Part shown: positions 36,903 through 46,350 of the stretch, piece by piece | Position numbering within the stretch: the stretch's first letter is position 1 | How the letters are laid out: each line of letters opens with the position of its first letter | DNA from: UBA2040 sp963977135 | Lineage (GTDB): Bacteria > Bacteroidota > Bacteroidia > Flavobacteriales_D > Crocinitomicaceae | Length of the DNA: 64,000 nucleotides | Assembly: GCA_963977135.1 (NCBI GenBank) | Contig: CAXBNN010000005.1 | Location: forward strand, 1-64,000 | Reading direction: 5' to 3' | The notes under the pieces: model-generated | What the model was told of the DNA's origin: nothing | The model's database searches: none | What the model saw: only the letters and a program-made list of their open reading frames with translations | Translations under genes and position numbers: made by a program

Positions 36903-39341
36903 ATGGAATCAATGGTAATTTACATGCCAATAGCAGCAGCTTTAATAGGTTTGTTGTATATGTTGGTTAAGAAGTCTTGGGTAATGAAGCAAGACGCGGG
37001 TGATGGAAAAATGAAAGAAATTTCAGATTACATCTATGAAGGAGCTTTGGCTTTCTTAAAAGCAGAGTATCGCCTCTTGGCTATCTTCGTGGTAGCAGTT
37101 AGTATTGCCCTCGCAATAGTTTCGATGATTGTTCCATCAACACATTGGATGATAGTCGTAGCATTTATTTTTGGTGCTTTGTTCTCAGCATTTGCTGGAA
37201 ATATGGGAATGAAAATTGCTACAAAAACAAACGTAAGAACAACGCAAGCTGCTCGTACTAGTTTACCACAAGCATTGAAAGTATCTTTCGGTGGTGGTAC
37301 TGTTATGGGATTGGGCGTTGCTGGTCTTGCCGTTTTGGGTTTAACAGCATTTTTCATCATATTCTACAACATGTTTATGAACACTGGTGAGGCATTCTCT
37401 ACAGATAAAATGACGATCGTTTTGGAAACTTTGGCTGGGTTCTCTCTTGGAGCTGAATCTATTGCCTTGTTTGCTAGAGTTGGTGGTGGAATTTACACGA
37501 AAGCTGCCGATGTAGGAGCTGACCTTGTAGGTAAAGTTGAAGCCGGGATTCCAGAAGATGATCCTCGTAACCCTGCAACAATTGCAGATAACGTAGGTGA
37601 CAACGTAGGTGACGTTGCAGGTATGGGTGCCGATTTGTTCGGTTCTTATGTTGCAACAGTTTTAGCTGCGATGGTATTAGGAAACTATGTTATTAGAGAC
37701 AATGGTGCTGTTGAAGCTTTTAGCGGAATGGGACCAATCTTGTTGCCAATGGCAATCGCTGGTGTTGGAATTATCATTTCTATGATTGGTTCGATGTTGG
37801 TGAAAATCAAATCGAACGACGCGAAAGAAAAAGAAGTAATGGGTGCTTTGAACATTGGAAACTGGGTTTCTATTGGATTAGTTGCTATCGCTTGTTATGT
37901 GTTGGTTAACTGGATGCTTCCAGAAACGATGACTATGACTTTCTTTGGTGAAGCAGATAAAGACATTTCTTCAATGCGCGTTTTCGGGGCAACTATTATT
38001 GGTTTGATCGTTGGCGCTGTTATATCATCTGTTACTGAATACTACACAGGATTGGGTAAAAAACCAATTTTGAAAATCGTTCAACAATCATCTACTGGAG
38101 CTGGAACAAACATCATTGCTGGTTTAGCAACAGGTATGATTTCTACATTCCCAACGGTTCTATTATTTGCTGGTGCAATTTGGGGATCGTATGCATTCGC
38201 AGGATTCTACGGAGTTGCCATGGCAGCTTCAGCAATGATGGCAACTACTGCTATGCAGTTAGCTATTGATGCTTTTGGACCTATCGCGGATAACGCAGGT
38301 GGTATTGCTGAAATGAGTGAGCAAGAGCCTATCGTTCGTGAAAGAACAGATATATTAGATTCAGTTGGTAACACTACAGCTGCAACAGGTAAAGGATTCG
38401 CTATTGCATCTGCTGCATTGACTTCATTGGCTTTGTTTGCTGCTTACGTAACTTTCACAGGAATTGATGGAATTAACATCTTTAAAGCGCCTGTATTAGC
38501 AATGTTGTTTGTTGGTGGTATGGTGCCAGTTGTATTCTCTGCTTTGGCAATGAATGCTGTAGGTAAAGCAGCCATGGAAATGGTACAAGAAGTTCGTCGT
38601 CAATTTAGAGACATTCCAGGAATTATGGAAGGAACAGGTAAACCAGAATACGACAAATGTGTTGCTATTTCTACTGAAGCTTCTTTGAAACAAATGATGT
38701 TGCCAGGCTTATTAACAATTGGTTTCCCATTGGTTATTGCTTTTCTTCCATTAGCATTTGGAATGGATAACTTAATCATTGCTGAAATGCTTGGTGGTTA
38801 TATGGCCGGTGTTACCGTTTCAGGTGTTCTTTGGGCAATCTTCCAAAACAACGCTGGTGGTGCTTGGGACAACGCTAAGAAATCTTTCGAAGCTGGAGTT
38901 ATGATTGATGGTGAAATGACGTACAAAGGTTCAGAAGCACACAAAGCGGCAGTAACTGGAGATACAGTTGGTGATCCATTCAAAGATACTTCTGGTCCAT
39001 CTATGAACATCTTGATAAAATTAACATGTTTAATCGGTTTGGTTATCGCTCCAATATTAGGGAATGGTCACGAAGGTGGAAATGCAAACGGCGCAGCTTG
39101 TGGTTCTAAAACAGAGTGTCACATGGATAAAGCTCACCATGCTAACATGATGGGTAACCACGGTGATATGAAGGCTTGTTGCAAAGGTGGTGACATGAAA
39201 GCTTGTTCAACAGGCGAAAAATGTGCTATGGACGCTAAAAAATCTGGAATGACAAAAGAAGAGTGCATGAAAATGTGCGATGAAAGAGGTTGTTCAGCTG
39301 AAGAAAAAGCGGCTTGCATGAAAGCTTACGATAAGAAATAA
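36903..39341 (+). CDS. hppA: Membrane-bound cation-pumping pyrophosphatase with Cys/Met/His-rich tail
   Basis: Couples PPi hydrolysis to H+ and/or Na+ export. 812 aa from ATG 36903. Catalytic acidic motif DVGADLVGKVE, DNVGDNVGD and the later GGAWDNAKK present. GNTTAATGKG carries Ala at the position that is Lys in K+-independent enzymes, so a K+-dependent pump, probably Na+ or Na+/H+, is predicted. After the last membrane helix (ending GLVIAPILG) comes an unusual 95-residue tail with 10 Cys, 5 His and about 10 Met (for example KACCKGG, EECMKMC), which could bind Cu, Zn or other metal. The tail is not part of the usual family. Confidence 0.93.
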   Translation: MESMVIYMPIAAALIGLLYMLVKKSWVMKQDAGDGKMKEISDYIYEGALAFLKAEYRLLAIFVVAVSIALAIVSMIVPSTHWMIVVAFIFGALFSAFAGNMGMKIATKTNVRTTQAARTSLPQALKVSFGGGTVMGLGVAGLAVLGLTAFFIIFYNMFMNTGEAFSTDKMTIVLETLAGFSLGAESIALFARVGGGIYTKAADVGADLVGKVEAGIPEDDPRNPATIADNVGDNVGDVAGMGADLFGSYVATVLAAMVLGNYVIRDNGAVEAFSGMGPILLPMAIAGVGIIISMIGSMLVKIKSNDAKEKEVMGALNIGNWVSIGLVAIACYVLVNWMLPETMTMTFFGEADKDISSMRVFGATIIGLIVGAVISSVTEYYTGLGKKPILKIVQQSSTGAGTNIIAGLATGMISTFPTVLLFAGAIWGSYAFAGFYGVAMAASAMMATTAMQLAIDAFGPIADNAGGIAEMSEQEPIVRERTDILDSVGNTTAATGKGFAIASAALTSLALFAAYVTFTGIDGINIFKAPVLAMLFVGGMVPVVFSALAMNAVGKAAMEMVQEVRRQFRDIPGIMEGTGKPEYDKCVAISTEASLKQMMLPGLLTIGFPLVIAFLPLAFGMDNLIIAEMLGGYMAGVTVSGVLWAIFQNNAGGAWDNAKKSFEAGVMIDGEMTYKGSEAHKAAVTGDTVGDPFKDTSGPSMNILIKLTCLIGLVIAPILGNGHEGGNANGAACGSKTECHMDKAHHANMMGNHGDMKACCKGGDMKACSTGEKCAMDAKKSGMTKEECMKMCDERGCSAEEKAACMKAYDKK

Positions 39342-39363
39342 GAATTTTTCTCTTTATAATATG

Positions 39364-39390
39364 AAACCTCTGCCTTATGGTGGAGGTTTT
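39364..39390 (+). terminator. hppA terminator
   Basis: Stem aaacctc / gaggttt with inner gcc-ttat-ggt pairing, followed by T7. About 20 bases past the hppA stop. Confidence 0.8.
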
Positions 39391-39507
39391 TTTGTTTAAT
39401 AATGCCTTAAGATTCCTCTTCAACTGAATTATTAAAGACACTTTTTCATTTCTTCTCATTATCTTTCTGCTTCGTTTAAAAAAAGTAGTCAAATCAAATA
39501 CCTTACT

Positions 39508-42372
39508 ATGAAATTTATCCTTCTTATTCTTTCCTTTTTCCTTTTCCAAAATGCTTTCGCTCAAGAATGGAAAACCATACTTTATGACAATTCCATTAAC
39601 TTCTATGAAGTCTGTGCCGCAGCTGAAAAGTATTTCGAAACCCACGATAAAGATGTGAAAGGTTCTGGTTGGAAAGCCTATGCGCGTTGGAGAGATGAGA
39701 ATGAATCACATTATGCTCCTTCTGGCGATAGAAGCAACGTTGATCCAATGTTCGCCGCAAATGCTTATAAAGCGTTTTTGGATAACAATCCAACTCCTGA
39801 AGCGATATTTGGGAACGGATGGAAAGAACTTGGGCCGTGGTCGATTGATAGTATTACGGGACATTATGCTGCAGGTTTGGGTCGAATTGAAGATATGTAT
39901 ATTGATCCAGCTAATTCTAACCGATTGTATTTAGGTTCACGAAGTGGTGGATTTTGGCGTTCTTTAGATGGAGGAACAACTTGGACTGGAACTACAGACC
40001 AAATGTTTGCTTCTGGTGTGAACGCTTTAACGGCAAGGCCTTCGAATACAACGAATGTATTGATTAACGTTCAGAATTCAAGCAACCAATATTCACATGG
40101 CATTTATCGCTCCTCAAATTCTGGCACAACATGGACAGCTACTAATTTCGTTCCAGCGAATACTGGTTTTGGTGGTTTGGGATCGAATTTTCGGGTTTAT
40201 GATTTGGAGTATCACCCAAGTATTCCTAATCTCGTTTTTATTGGAACAAATATTGGCCTTTTTCGATCAACAGATGATTTAAATACTTGGACTCAATTAC
40301 CAAATCCTGCTCCTACTGCTGTTTCTGAAATTCATTTTCATCCAACAAACCCTAATATTGTTTACGCCTATAATTCGAATAGTGGAACTAGAAACCAAGT
40401 ATATATTTCATTGGATGCCGGATTGACTTGGAATATTTCAGCAGTTATCGCAGCCAACGCAAATGCTTCAGCTAACCTTTCAATTAGTGCGAACTGTCCT
40501 GATTGTATATTTTTCCAATCAAACAATGGGATTTGGAAATCGACAGATATTGGCGCAAGCTTTAGTTTTATTTCCAATCCTGGAGAAGGGGCCGGTGCAT
40601 TTTTAGTTAGTGACACCGATATTTCTGTGATGGTTTTGGGTTCAATTGATCCTTTTACCTCTAATGACGAAGGGCAGAATTTCGTACAATCTGGATCTTG
40701 GTATTTAGGAAATGCATTAAATGGAAGTGGTAGTTTGAGTCAAAACTTTTTTCAATCGAATACATATGTCCATGCAGATTTGCGTGCGGCGAAATCGGTT
40801 AATGGTGTTTTGTATTTAGCTACTGACGGGTATTTGTGTAAAAGTAACAACAATGGAATCAATTGGCAAAGATTAAGTGGAGGCACACCGATTCGGGAGA
40901 ATTACACTTTGGGTATTAGTCAATCGAATCACTTTTCCACAATGATTGGGTCTCAGGACAATGGAACAAGTATTTTAGGCGAAGACGATTGGGTTGAGTT
41001 TTATGGTGCCGATGGCATGGAAGCAATTATTCACCCATTGAATCCTGATTGGATGGTGGGAAGTTTTCAATATGGAGGACGTCGTAGAACTTTTGATCGA
41101 GGAATGTCGCAATCGGGTATTAATCCGACCAACGAAACTGGTTCAGGAAATGCCGCTTGGGTTGCACCTCTTGCCTACAATCCTAACGATCCCTTTGAAA
41201 TTTATCATTTCAGTGGTGAGGTATGGAAATCAGATGAATTTGGTGACAATTGGTATGAATTAGGTGCTCCGGCCATTTTTGGTGGTGGTATAATGGACCA
41301 AGCTGCGATTGCTGAAAACAACTCAAATATTATTGTAGTTTCGAAAGGAGCGAACATTCAAAAATCATTTGATGGTGGACAAACATTTATAAATATCAAA
41401 GGTAATTTGCCTAATAGTACGATCCGAGACATTGCTTTCGACCCTAAAAATGACAGCGTATTGGCCGTGGTGTACAATTCGTATCAAAACAATAGTCAGA
41501 AAGTTTATATCACTGAAGATGGAGGTGCAACTTGGACAAACATTACATACAATTTAGGCAACATGCCTTTGCACTCAGTTGTAATTGATCATTCTAACGC
41601 TTCAAATATTTATGTTGGCGCCGAAATTGGCGTTTATGTGATGCCTAAAAACGGAACAACGTGGACTTTGTACAATTCAGAATTGGCAAATGTTTCTATT
41701 CGGGAAATGGAAATAAACTATGGTTCAAATACCATTCGTGCTGCAACTTGGGGACGAGGAATGTGGGAATATTGCTTGAAAGACAGATTGGATTATCCCG
41801 CGATTATGACTACTACAATTACGAATCCACCAACGTTTGATGCGCCACTTGAAGGAGTAGATCAGTATGTTACTTCGAAAATATCTTATGTAGGAAACTT
41901 ATCAAGTGTTTACGTTGAGTGGTCGATTAATAACCCAGTTTTTGGTAATGTCATCAACATGACCAACACACAAGATAGTACTTGGGTTACAAACTCACCT
42001 TTCCCACAATTTCCCGATGGAACAAAATTGTACTTTAAAGTATTCGCTATCGGTTCAACAGGAGACACAACGGAAACGTATAAGTTCATGTATCGAGTGC
42101 GATTCAATCCAAATTTAGGATTAGGAGAACTTGAAAAAGATAAAGTAATTTTGTTTCCAAACCCTAATTCAGGTCAATTTACAGTTGATTTGGGAACTAA
42201 AGAAGCGAATGTAAAGCTCAGTATTCTTTCCCTCGATGGTAAAAAAGTTTGGGAATCGAAGTATGTAAATACGGCTAAAATTGATTGTAAAATTGAATTG
42301 AAAGCGGGTAATTACTTTGTAATTGTGGAGTCTGACGGGACGAATGTTGTGAAAAAGCTTGTTGTGAATTAA
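39508..42372 (+). CDS. Secreted Asp-box (sialidase/sortilin-like) beta-propeller with T9SS domain
   Basis: 954 aa. Signal peptide (SFFLFQNAFAQ), a short helical region, then repeated Asp-box motifs of the S-x-D-x-G-x-T-W type (SLDGGTTWTG, SLDAGLTWN, SFDGGQTF, TEDGGATWT) forming one or two propellers to about residue 760; then a fibronectin-like region and a T9SS type A tail (LFPNPNSGQF, ending KKLVVN). Surface or secreted; a glycan-binding or enzymatic role cannot be decided. Resembles the unsorted Vps10-like protein at 47847-50993 in its repeats. Confidence 0.85.
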   Translation: MKFILLILSFFLFQNAFAQEWKTILYDNSINFYEVCAAAEKYFETHDKDVKGSGWKAYARWRDENESHYAPSGDRSNVDPMFAANAYKAFLDNNPTPEAIFGNGWKELGPWSIDSITGHYAAGLGRIEDMYIDPANSNRLYLGSRSGGFWRSLDGGTTWTGTTDQMFASGVNALTARPSNTTNVLINVQNSSNQYSHGIYRSSNSGTTWTATNFVPANTGFGGLGSNFRVYDLEYHPSIPNLVFIGTNIGLFRSTDDLNTWTQLPNPAPTAVSEIHFHPTNPNIVYAYNSNSGTRNQVYISLDAGLTWNISAVIAANANASANLSISANCPDCIFFQSNNGIWKSTDIGASFSFISNPGEGAGAFLVSDTDISVMVLGSIDPFTSNDEGQNFVQSGSWYLGNALNGSGSLSQNFFQSNTYVHADLRAAKSVNGVLYLATDGYLCKSNNNGINWQRLSGGTPIRENYTLGISQSNHFSTMIGSQDNGTSILGEDDWVEFYGADGMEAIIHPLNPDWMVGSFQYGGRRRTFDRGMSQSGINPTNETGSGNAAWVAPLAYNPNDPFEIYHFSGEVWKSDEFGDNWYELGAPAIFGGGIMDQAAIAENNSNIIVVSKGANIQKSFDGGQTFINIKGNLPNSTIRDIAFDPKNDSVLAVVYNSYQNNSQKVYITEDGGATWTNITYNLGNMPLHSVVIDHSNASNIYVGAEIGVYVMPKNGTTWTLYNSELANVSIREMEINYGSNTIRAATWGRGMWEYCLKDRLDYPAIMTTTITNPPTFDAPLEGVDQYVTSKISYVGNLSSVYVEWSINNPVFGNVINMTNTQDSTWVTNSPFPQFPDGTKLYFKVFAIGSTGDTTETYKFMYRVRFNPNLGLGELEKDKVILFPNPNSGQFTVDLGTKEANVKLSILSLDGKKVWESKYVNTAKIDCKIELKAGNYFVIVESDGTNVVKKLVVN

Positions 42373-42499
42373 TAGGTTATTGTCAATAAACAAGTTGTAT
42401 ATTTATTCAATTCCGGTTCTAACCAATTATTAAATGACAATTAACAAAATCTTCTGTTAAATATCAGATTAAGCTATTTTATATATTTTTCAGAAAATA

Positions 42500-43356
42500 A
42501 TGAGATTCTTACCCAGTATAATTCTTCTCTGATTTTTATTCTTCAACCCTTTTGAAGTATATACACAAAATTATTTTTTCAAAGACTATGGCTTAGAGGA
42601 AGGGCTTCCAAACACCCAACTGCATGATATTCTGCAAGCAAAAGATAATACTTTATGGATTACCTCGGCATATGGCGTAATTCAATTTGACGGCAAAGAA
42701 TTCACCTCTTTCACTAAAGATAATGGCTTATGTTCCAACCAAATTATTAGCGTTTTTGAAGATTCGAAAGGAAGAATTTGGTGCGGTTCATGGCAATATG
42801 ATGGCGTAAGTATAATCGAAAATGGAAAGGTTAGAAATCCGACGGATCCTTTATTCAAAAAGATTAGGGGAGTAATGGTTTCGGCCTTCGAAGATCAAGA
42901 AGGAAATATTTGGATGTTTGGTTATAGTACCATCATTAAATATGACAACAAAAAATTTGAACTCATCTATGAAACACCCGAGGTCAAAAACGACGAGGTC
43001 TATTATCAAAACATAAATTCTGTTGTCGAGGGGAATAATCCAAATACCATATACATGGCCTCAACGAGTCATGGCATTGCCAAAGTCACCTTATCGCCTT
43101 TTCGAATAGAAAAGATATTTAACTCAGATTCTCATAACATAAATAACATCTGTTTCAGCACATTCAAGGATACAAAAGGTGTGGTTTGGGTTGGATATTA
43201 TGGGGGAGTTTTATCGATAATAAATGATAAAATAAAAACGTATGATTTGCCCGGGGACTTTAATAACAATAGAGTTTGGAGTATAACCAGGATAAAAAAG
43301 GTTATTTATGGTTTGCGCTTTACGGTGGAGGGATAGTTCGTTGGAATAAACAATAA
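42500..43356 (+). pseudogene. Broken two-component-regulator propeller gene
   Basis: An ATG at 42500 starts a signal peptide interrupted by TGA at 42530-42532. The frame then continues open with classic propeller units (DYGLEEGLPNTQ, GVIQFDGKEF, FEDSKGRIWCG, FEDQEGNIWMFG, FKDTKGVVWVGYYGG). Near 43285-43292 a one-base deletion shifts the frame; restoring it gives DKKGYLWFALYGGGIVRWNKQ-stop, in frame to 43356. The protein lacks the remaining blades, Y_Y_Y domain and signalling domain, so it is a truncated pseudogene of a reg_prop sensor or kinase. No intact copy in the window. Confidence 0.75.
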
Positions 43357-43406
43357 AGGGGTGTTTACTAAACAATTGATTATTGCAAAATAGATAAGAT
43401 ATTTAA

Positions 43407-43440
43407 AAAAGAGCTCCTCAGAAATGAGGGGCTTTTTTTA
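43407..43440. terminator. Bidirectional terminator between propeller pseudogene and permease
   Basis: aaaaagagctcctc / gaggggcttttt stem with loop agaaat, A run before and T run after, so it can act on either strand. Serves the pseudogene on plus and the permease transcript on minus. Confidence 0.7.
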
Positions 43441-43562
43441 TTTTTATTAAATAGTAATTAAAATACTCAGAAAGGAAATAAATGGTGAAAACCTGCAGTT
43501 GGCGGACAAACTTTATAAGGCAAAAATGATTGTCGTTCCTATTGCATTGAATAATCGGTTAG

Positions 43563-43703
43563 TCAACATAAATGGGTTATTCCGTTTTCATTTCTTTTCC
43601 AAACCGCAACAAATTGATCTGTTTTCGTCGACGTTTTTTTCCAATTCGGTATTATAAAACTAAAGTCGTCGTTGACTAATTTAATCGATTCGTCAAAATT
43701 CAT
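43563..43703 (-). CDS. Possible small ORF (46 aa) coupled to the permease
   Basis: Starts at ATG 43703, immediately after the permease TAG (no spacer), and runs 46 codons to TGA at 43563. The residues (MNFDESIKLVNDDFSFIIPN, QFVAVWKRNENG) look protein-like rather than random. It could be a small partner of the permease or the 5' stump of a decayed gene; no family recognised. The rest of 43357-43703 holds only the terminator. Confidence 0.35.
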   Translation of the reverse strand: MNFDESIKLVNDDFSFIIPNWKKTSTKTDQFVAVWKRNENGITHLC

Positions 43704-45149
43704 CTAACTGTACTTTTCCAAAATAAGGTAATCGCGCTCTTCTTTAGGAACGCTGTTTCTGCTTTTGCCAGATAGCAACCAAAAAACAAGTCCCAGAATG
43801 GAGAAGGTCAAGAATATACCCCATTCAAATGGCCAAACCAACGCAACAGGACTATTTGGAAAAATCATAAACGAGAGGATGCACAATGAACCAATAATTC
43901 CAATATAACCTAAAAGATTTCCTCCTGGAGTTCTATATGGGCGATCTAAATCTGGAAATTTCTTCCGTAGGGTTATAAATGAAGACGAAACACCAAAAAA
44001 GGCAATCACTATGCACAAAGAGCCTACATTTACAAATGCAACCATTGCGCCTGGACCCATCAAAGAACCTAAAAAAGTAACAATGCCGCTGAATAAAACA
44101 GCTATGTATGGAGTTTGGTGTTTTTTGTGCGATTTACCCAAAATAGGAGCAATGATTTTCCCTCTTCCCATGGCAAAAAGAACACGCGAACCGGCTAAAA
44201 AGAATCCATTCCAACTTGTGAGGAGACCAACCATTGCCGTTACAAGTATTAGTTTCACTAAGAATGGAGATTGTGTAGCTATTCCAAATGCTGTTGCAGT
44301 TGGAAGTTTGTCACCAATAATGTCATTCCATGGCGCTGCAATCGAAGTACTTATAATTAAGAGGATATAAAAGCAAACTGCAGCCACGATAGACAGTGGA
44401 ATGAGCAATCCTATGGTTTTATGTGAAATAGTCTCTTCAGCTTCTTCTGCAGCTTGTGGAATCGTATCGAAGCCAACAAACCAGAATGGAACGGTTACCA
44501 AAACCATTGCTATACCAGCTGTAATTGAGCCAGAATGTTTTGTAGAGAACATTGGACTTAAATTATCCCAATTACCCATTATTAATCCAGCGATAACAAA
44601 CACAAATGTAAGTCCAATGAAAAGGATCGTGAGCCCAACTTGAAAACGGGCAGAGTTTTTCACACCAGTGAAATTGATTGTTGTAATTAGCAAAACAAAT
44701 AGTGCACTCAAAACTATGTGAGAAAGATAGATGGGGCTTCCGTTCACGGAATACAATTCCAAATAATCGACGGACGGGACTAGATAACTAAAAACCTTAC
44801 TGATAGAAACCGCTTCAAAAGCTGAAACCGAAAGATAGCCAAACACTAAAAACCACCCGACAATAAATGCCTTTGAGGTTCCGTAAGCTTTATAGGCATA
44901 GGCCACTTCACCGCCAGAAAGTGGCAAGGCAGCTGTAATTTCAGCATAACAAAGTCCGATTGCTAACATAAGAAGTCCGCCAATAGCAAAAGCGATTATT
45001 GTTCCTAATGGGCCAGCATTTGATAACCAAGTGCCCATTGCGGTTACCCAACCAACCCCAATCATTGCGCCAAAAGCCAAACTAAACATGCCTGCTTTGC
45101 CAATTCCCTTTTTTAATTTTGGTCTTTGAAATTTATCTTTTGATGTCAT
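43704..45149 (-). CDS. Amino-acid permease (APC superfamily)
   Basis: 481 aa, 12 membrane helices. N-terminal substrate site GAMIGVGWVTAMGTW with the glycine-rich unwound helix, GGEVAYAYKAYG and FWFVGFDTIPQAAEEA. Imports amino acids or polyamines with cations. Followed on the same strand by the possible 46-aa ORF, and preceded 7 bases upstream by the PqqB-like gene, so these are one operon. Confidence 0.85.
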   Translation of the reverse strand: MTSKDKFQRPKLKKGIGKAGMFSLAFGAMIGVGWVTAMGTWLSNAGPLGTIIAFAIGGLLMLAIGLCYAEITAALPLSGGEVAYAYKAYGTSKAFIVGWFLVFGYLSVSAFEAVSISKVFSYLVPSVDYLELYSVNGSPIYLSHIVLSALFVLLITTINFTGVKNSARFQVGLTILFIGLTFVFVIAGLIMGNWDNLSPMFSTKHSGSITAGIAMVLVTVPFWFVGFDTIPQAAEEAEETISHKTIGLLIPLSIVAAVCFYILLIISTSIAAPWNDIIGDKLPTATAFGIATQSPFLVKLILVTAMVGLLTSWNGFFLAGSRVLFAMGRGKIIAPILGKSHKKHQTPYIAVLFSGIVTFLGSLMGPGAMVAFVNVGSLCIVIAFFGVSSSFITLRKKFPDLDRPYRTPGGNLLGYIGIIGSLCILSFMIFPNSPVALVWPFEWGIFLTFSILGLVFWLLSGKSRNSVPKEERDYLILEKYS

Positions 45150-45156
45150 ACGCTAG

Positions 45157-46116
45157 CTATAATTCAAAAACCTCATTTGGTTTGCCAATTCTGAAACCTT
45201 CTTTCATTACTTTTTTAGCTTCTTGACTGTTGCTATCAATTACTGGATTGGTATGATTGAAATGAATGAAAATTACTTTGTTTCTGTCCTTTTTGTCGAG
45301 TTGTTTAAATGCTTCCATACTCTCAATAATAAATGGATGAGGGATTTCAGAAATATCTCTATTGTTGATCTCTTTCCCACTATAAAATGTAGCATCTAAA
45401 AACGCGTAGTCCACTTTTTTAATTTCCTCGAGTATGTTTTTGTTCCATTTTTCCCATTTATCAATATCTGGAATAAAGAGAGCGGTTTTGTTTGGTCCTT
45501 TTATTTTATAACCAACCGTTTCAGAAAATTCATCTCTGTGTGGAACCAAAAAAGGTGTTACTTGAATCGTTTTTGAAAGCTGAACTTCCCGTTCATTCTC
45601 CAACTCTTTTAAGACAATATTCTTTTGTCCTACGAGCTGGCTCCAAGGGCCATTTGTGCTTAAAAATTCTTTCATTTTAGGCATCACGAAAACTGGAGTG
45701 TTTTGCGAATTCATCGCTTCTTTGCCCAAATACATTAAGCCAGTGTAATGGCCAATATGGGCATGTGTCAAAAAGATTCCATCTACAATTTCCTTTTCAC
45801 TGTTTTTCTCAAACTGAGTAAGCCTTTTCATTTGCCTAACGATATCGGGAGTTGCCTCAAACAAATACGTACTGTTATTCGGCACATCAATTAAACCTAA
45901 AGAAACGACTTCTCTAGGAGCGGTTTTATTATCAAAAATAGGAGCACAACATTTCTTTTTACACCCAATTTGCGGGTAGCCAGCATCTTGAATTGTTCCT
46001 AGCAATATTATCGATGTTTTGGAAACGACAGGATCCTTTTCATTTTTTAGTGAAGTGGTTTTATTGGTGCAAGACACAAGTAAAATGATAAGTAGAACTA
46101 TTGGAAATTTTCTCAT
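45157..46116 (-). CDS. PqqB-like metallo-beta-lactamase-fold lipoprotein
   Basis: 319 aa. Lipoprotein signal (VLLIILLVSC, C16) and then the PqqB-type opening LGTIQDAGYPQIGCKKKCC, MBL motif THAHIGHYTGL, VPHRDEF and a late FNHTNP. PqqB-like proteins are MBL hydrolases; a free-standing periplasmic lipoprotein is not the normal PqqB of PQQ biosynthesis, which is cytoplasmic. It lies divergently next to a PQQ-type sugar dehydrogenase (46351-47721). A PQQ-related role is possible but unproven. First gene of the minus operon with the permease. Confidence 0.75.
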   Translation of the reverse strand: MRKFPIVLLIILLVSCTNKTTSLKNEKDPVVSKTSIILLGTIQDAGYPQIGCKKKCCAPIFDNKTAPREVVSLGLIDVPNNSTYLFEATPDIVRQMKRLTQFEKNSEKEIVDGIFLTHAHIGHYTGLMYLGKEAMNSQNTPVFVMPKMKEFLSTNGPWSQLVGQKNIVLKELENEREVQLSKTIQVTPFLVPHRDEFSETVGYKIKGPNKTALFIPDIDKWEKWNKNILEEIKKVDYAFLDATFYSGKEINNRDISEIPHPFIIESMEAFKQLDKKDRNKVIFIHFNHTNPVIDSNSQEAKKVMKEGFRIGKPNEVFEL

Positions 46117-46208
46117 TTTTGATCTTGATTCTGGAAAAGTTAATATTTCTATGGCTTTCGTATAAAACTGTTCTTGAAATAAAGATAATTGTTTTCGAAG
46201 ACTTTAAT

Positions 46209-46220
46209 TGAACATGTTCA
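46209..46220. promoter_or_regulatory. 12-bp perfect palindrome in a divergent promoter region
   Basis: tgaacatgttca, a perfect palindrome in the 234-bp spacer between the divergent PqqB-like and sugar dehydrogenase genes. Size and position suit a dimeric repressor/activator operator, but no regulator is known. Confidence 0.35.
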
Positions 46221-46350
46221 GCATATTAGATGTTTTTGCATACATAGTGATAATTGTCGATATTTATAGAAAATAGAATTGTAAGTGTTCAAATACATTC
46301 ACTTCATACATTTAAGTCAACTTGAACCAATCCTTTAACATATCAAAACC

